A stretch of DNA of 64,000 bases from NCBI GenBank assembly GCA_052400665.1, contig JBQTGK010000002.1. One strand, 5' to 3'. The DNA comes from JBQTGK01 sp052400665 (GTDB lineage: Bacteria > Bacteroidota > Bacteroidia > Bacteroidales > Marinifilaceae). The notes under the pieces were generated by a model that saw only the letters and a program-made list of their open reading frames with translations, did no database searches and had not been told where the DNA came from. A program made the position numbers and the translations under genes. Positions 62,887-64,000 of the stretch are shown piece by piece; position 1 is the stretch's first letter; each line of letters opens with the position of its first letter.

Positions 62887-64000
62887 ATGAAGAAACTACT
62901 ATTATTTATCATACTAGGACTGAGTCTGAATGTTTTCGCAGGTGAACGATTGAGTTTTAATAAAGGCTGGAAATTCAGCTTGAATGATCAATCAGGTGCA
63001 GAAGTTATCGACTACAATGATGCTGCTTGGCGTATTCTTGATTTACCCCACGATTGGAGTATAGAAGGAGAATACAGTGAAGACAATCCAATGGGAGGTC
63101 AGTGTGGTTATTTACCATCAGGAATTGGATGGTATCGCAAAACAATTGAGGTTCCCAAAGAGTGGAAAGGAAAGCATATTGAAATTGCTTTTGATGGAGT
63201 TTTTATGAACAGTACGGTTTGGGCAAATGGAAGAAAATTGGGCGATCGTCCTTATGGATGGATTTCATTCTCTTACGATATTAGCCAAGAAACTTTAAGT
63301 TCCGATTCAATAACTTTTGCTGTTCGTGTTGACAATGACAAGCAACCATCGGCACGTTGGTATACGGGAAGTGGAATTTATGCCAATACTTGGATTGATG
63401 TGAAAGAGAAGGTCCATGTTGCCAACTCAGGAATTTTTATCAAAACAAAAGGCTCTCAAGTAGAGATTGATACAGAAATACAGAATAACTTAAATAAAAA
63501 AGCCAAGTTGACGCTTCTTACTTCTATAAAAGATCAATTTGGTAAGGTCGTTGCTAGTAAGAATGATCAATTAAAAGTTGATGCTTCGGGTTCTCGTATC
63601 ATTAATCAATCGGTAGAATTAGTAAAGCCTGAATTGTGGTCGTTAGAGAATCCATATTTATATACTGCTGTAACAGAAGTAAAATCGGGTAAGAAGGTTT
63701 TAGATCGTGTAGAAACTCGTTTTGGCGTTCGTGATATTGAATGGAAAGCGGAAACGGGAATGTGGATTAATGGTAAGAATGTAAAAATGCAAGGGGTTTG
63801 CAATCATCAGGATGCAGGAGCTTTAGGAGCTGCCGTGCCAGATAAAATCTTACGTTTTAGAATCCAACAATTAAAAGATATGGGTTGCAATGCCATTCGT
63901 ACTGCTCACAATCCTCAAACGCCACAGTTTTATGACATGTGTGATGAAATGGGCATGTTGGTAATGGATGAGATTTTTGATGGCTGGATGAAAAAAGCGG
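62887..64000 (+). CDS. GH2 family glycosidase, N-terminal part (cut by window edge)
   Basis: The frame starts at the ATG at 62887 and is still open at the right edge, giving about 371 residues. It has a signal peptide (KKLLLFIILGLSLNVFAG), a GH2 sugar-binding domain (SFNKGWKFSLNDQSGAEVID, WRILDLPHDWSIEGEY, GIGWYRKTIEVP), an Ig-like domain, and the start of the barrel (MQGVCNHQDAGALGAAVPDK, CNAIRTAHNPQTPQFYDMCD, EMGMLVMDEIFDGW). The catalytic glutamates lie beyond the window. It is clearly GH2 but different from the first GH2 gene. Beta-galactosidase is likely; other GH2 activities cannot be excluded. Confidence 0.93.
   Translation, partial: MKKLLLFIILGLSLNVFAGERLSFNKGWKFSLNDQSGAEVIDYNDAAWRILDLPHDWSIEGEYSEDNPMGGQCGYLPSGIGWYRKTIEVPKEWKGKHIEIAFDGVFMNSTVWANGRKLGDRPYGWISFSYDISQETLSSDSITFAVRVDNDKQPSARWYTGSGIYANTWIDVKEKVHVANSGIFIKTKGSQVEIDTEIQNNLNKKAKLTLLTSIKDQFGKVVASKNDQLKVDASGSRIINQSVELVKPELWSLENPYLYTAVTEVKSGKKVLDRVETRFGVRDIEWKAETGMWINGKNVKMQGVCNHQDAGALGAAVPDKILRFRIQQLKDMGCNAIRTAHNPQTPQFYDMCDEMGMLVMDEIFDGWMKKA

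Overview
The window is AT-rich DNA from a member of the Bacteroidota, most likely a marine, Marinilabiliales/Bacteroidales-like organism. This is inferred from several signs. There is a type IX secretion (T9SS) substrate with its PorP/SprF partner. The promoters read TTTG, about 19 bases, TAnnTTTG. Bacteroidota-specific families occur (BT_3928, DUF1599, DUF4293, DUF5916, C69 dipeptidase). The right end is a polysaccharide utilisation locus with a hybrid two-component regulator. No tRNA, rRNA, insertion sequence or CRISPR array was seen.

Positions 1-13982 are mostly core genes: the N-terminal part of polyphosphate kinase (minus), a tandem pair of small paralogous membrane proteins, a DUF2007 protein, YwbE, a 1488-residue secreted protein of unknown role, prmA, an operon DUF1599 / BT_3928 / tpiA, and divergently folP, cdaA (c-di-AMP synthase) and a TIGR01777 oxidoreductase.

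Positions 14075-34837 form the most interesting region. A receiver/PAS/histidine kinase and an NtrC-type sigma-54 response regulator are followed by a receiver-like protein that has lost its phospho-acceptor aspartate. The DNA between the last two holds paired inverted repeats and a sigma-54-like promoter. A 62-residue helix-turn-helix protein comes next. Then follow a 1767-residue T9SS adhesin-like protein with 13 repeats, its PorP/SprF partner, and a complete Bacteroidota curli (type VIII secretion) cluster: csgE, csgF, csgG fused to an outer-membrane barrel, two curlin subunits of exactly 548 residues and 46 strand units each, a CsgC/CsgH-like anti-amyloid chaperone, and a propeller lipoprotein. 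The reading is a regulated cell-surface/biofilm matrix locus. The link between the regulators and the curli genes is inferred from position only.

Positions 34847-49290 are again housekeeping: rplS, a four-copy 84-bp noncoding tandem repeat, a C69 dipeptidase, an M23 peptidase, a coiled-coil protein with zapA, a probable 6S RNA, rny, a SirB1-like protein, a nucleoside phosphorylase, a prohibitin-like protein, a DUF5916 outer-membrane protein, DUF4293, a flavin reductase and a TPR protein.

Positions 49594-64000 are a catabolic locus: a hybrid two-component sensor/regulator, a GH110 alpha-1,3-galactosidase, a sialate-O-acetylesterase-like SGNH enzyme, two S1 sulfatases and two GH2 enzymes (the second cut by the window edge). 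The set fits stepwise removal of sulfate, acyl groups, alpha-1,3-galactose and beta-galactose from a sulfated galactan such as a carrageenan; a host glycan is the alternative. No SusC/SusD pair lies inside the window.
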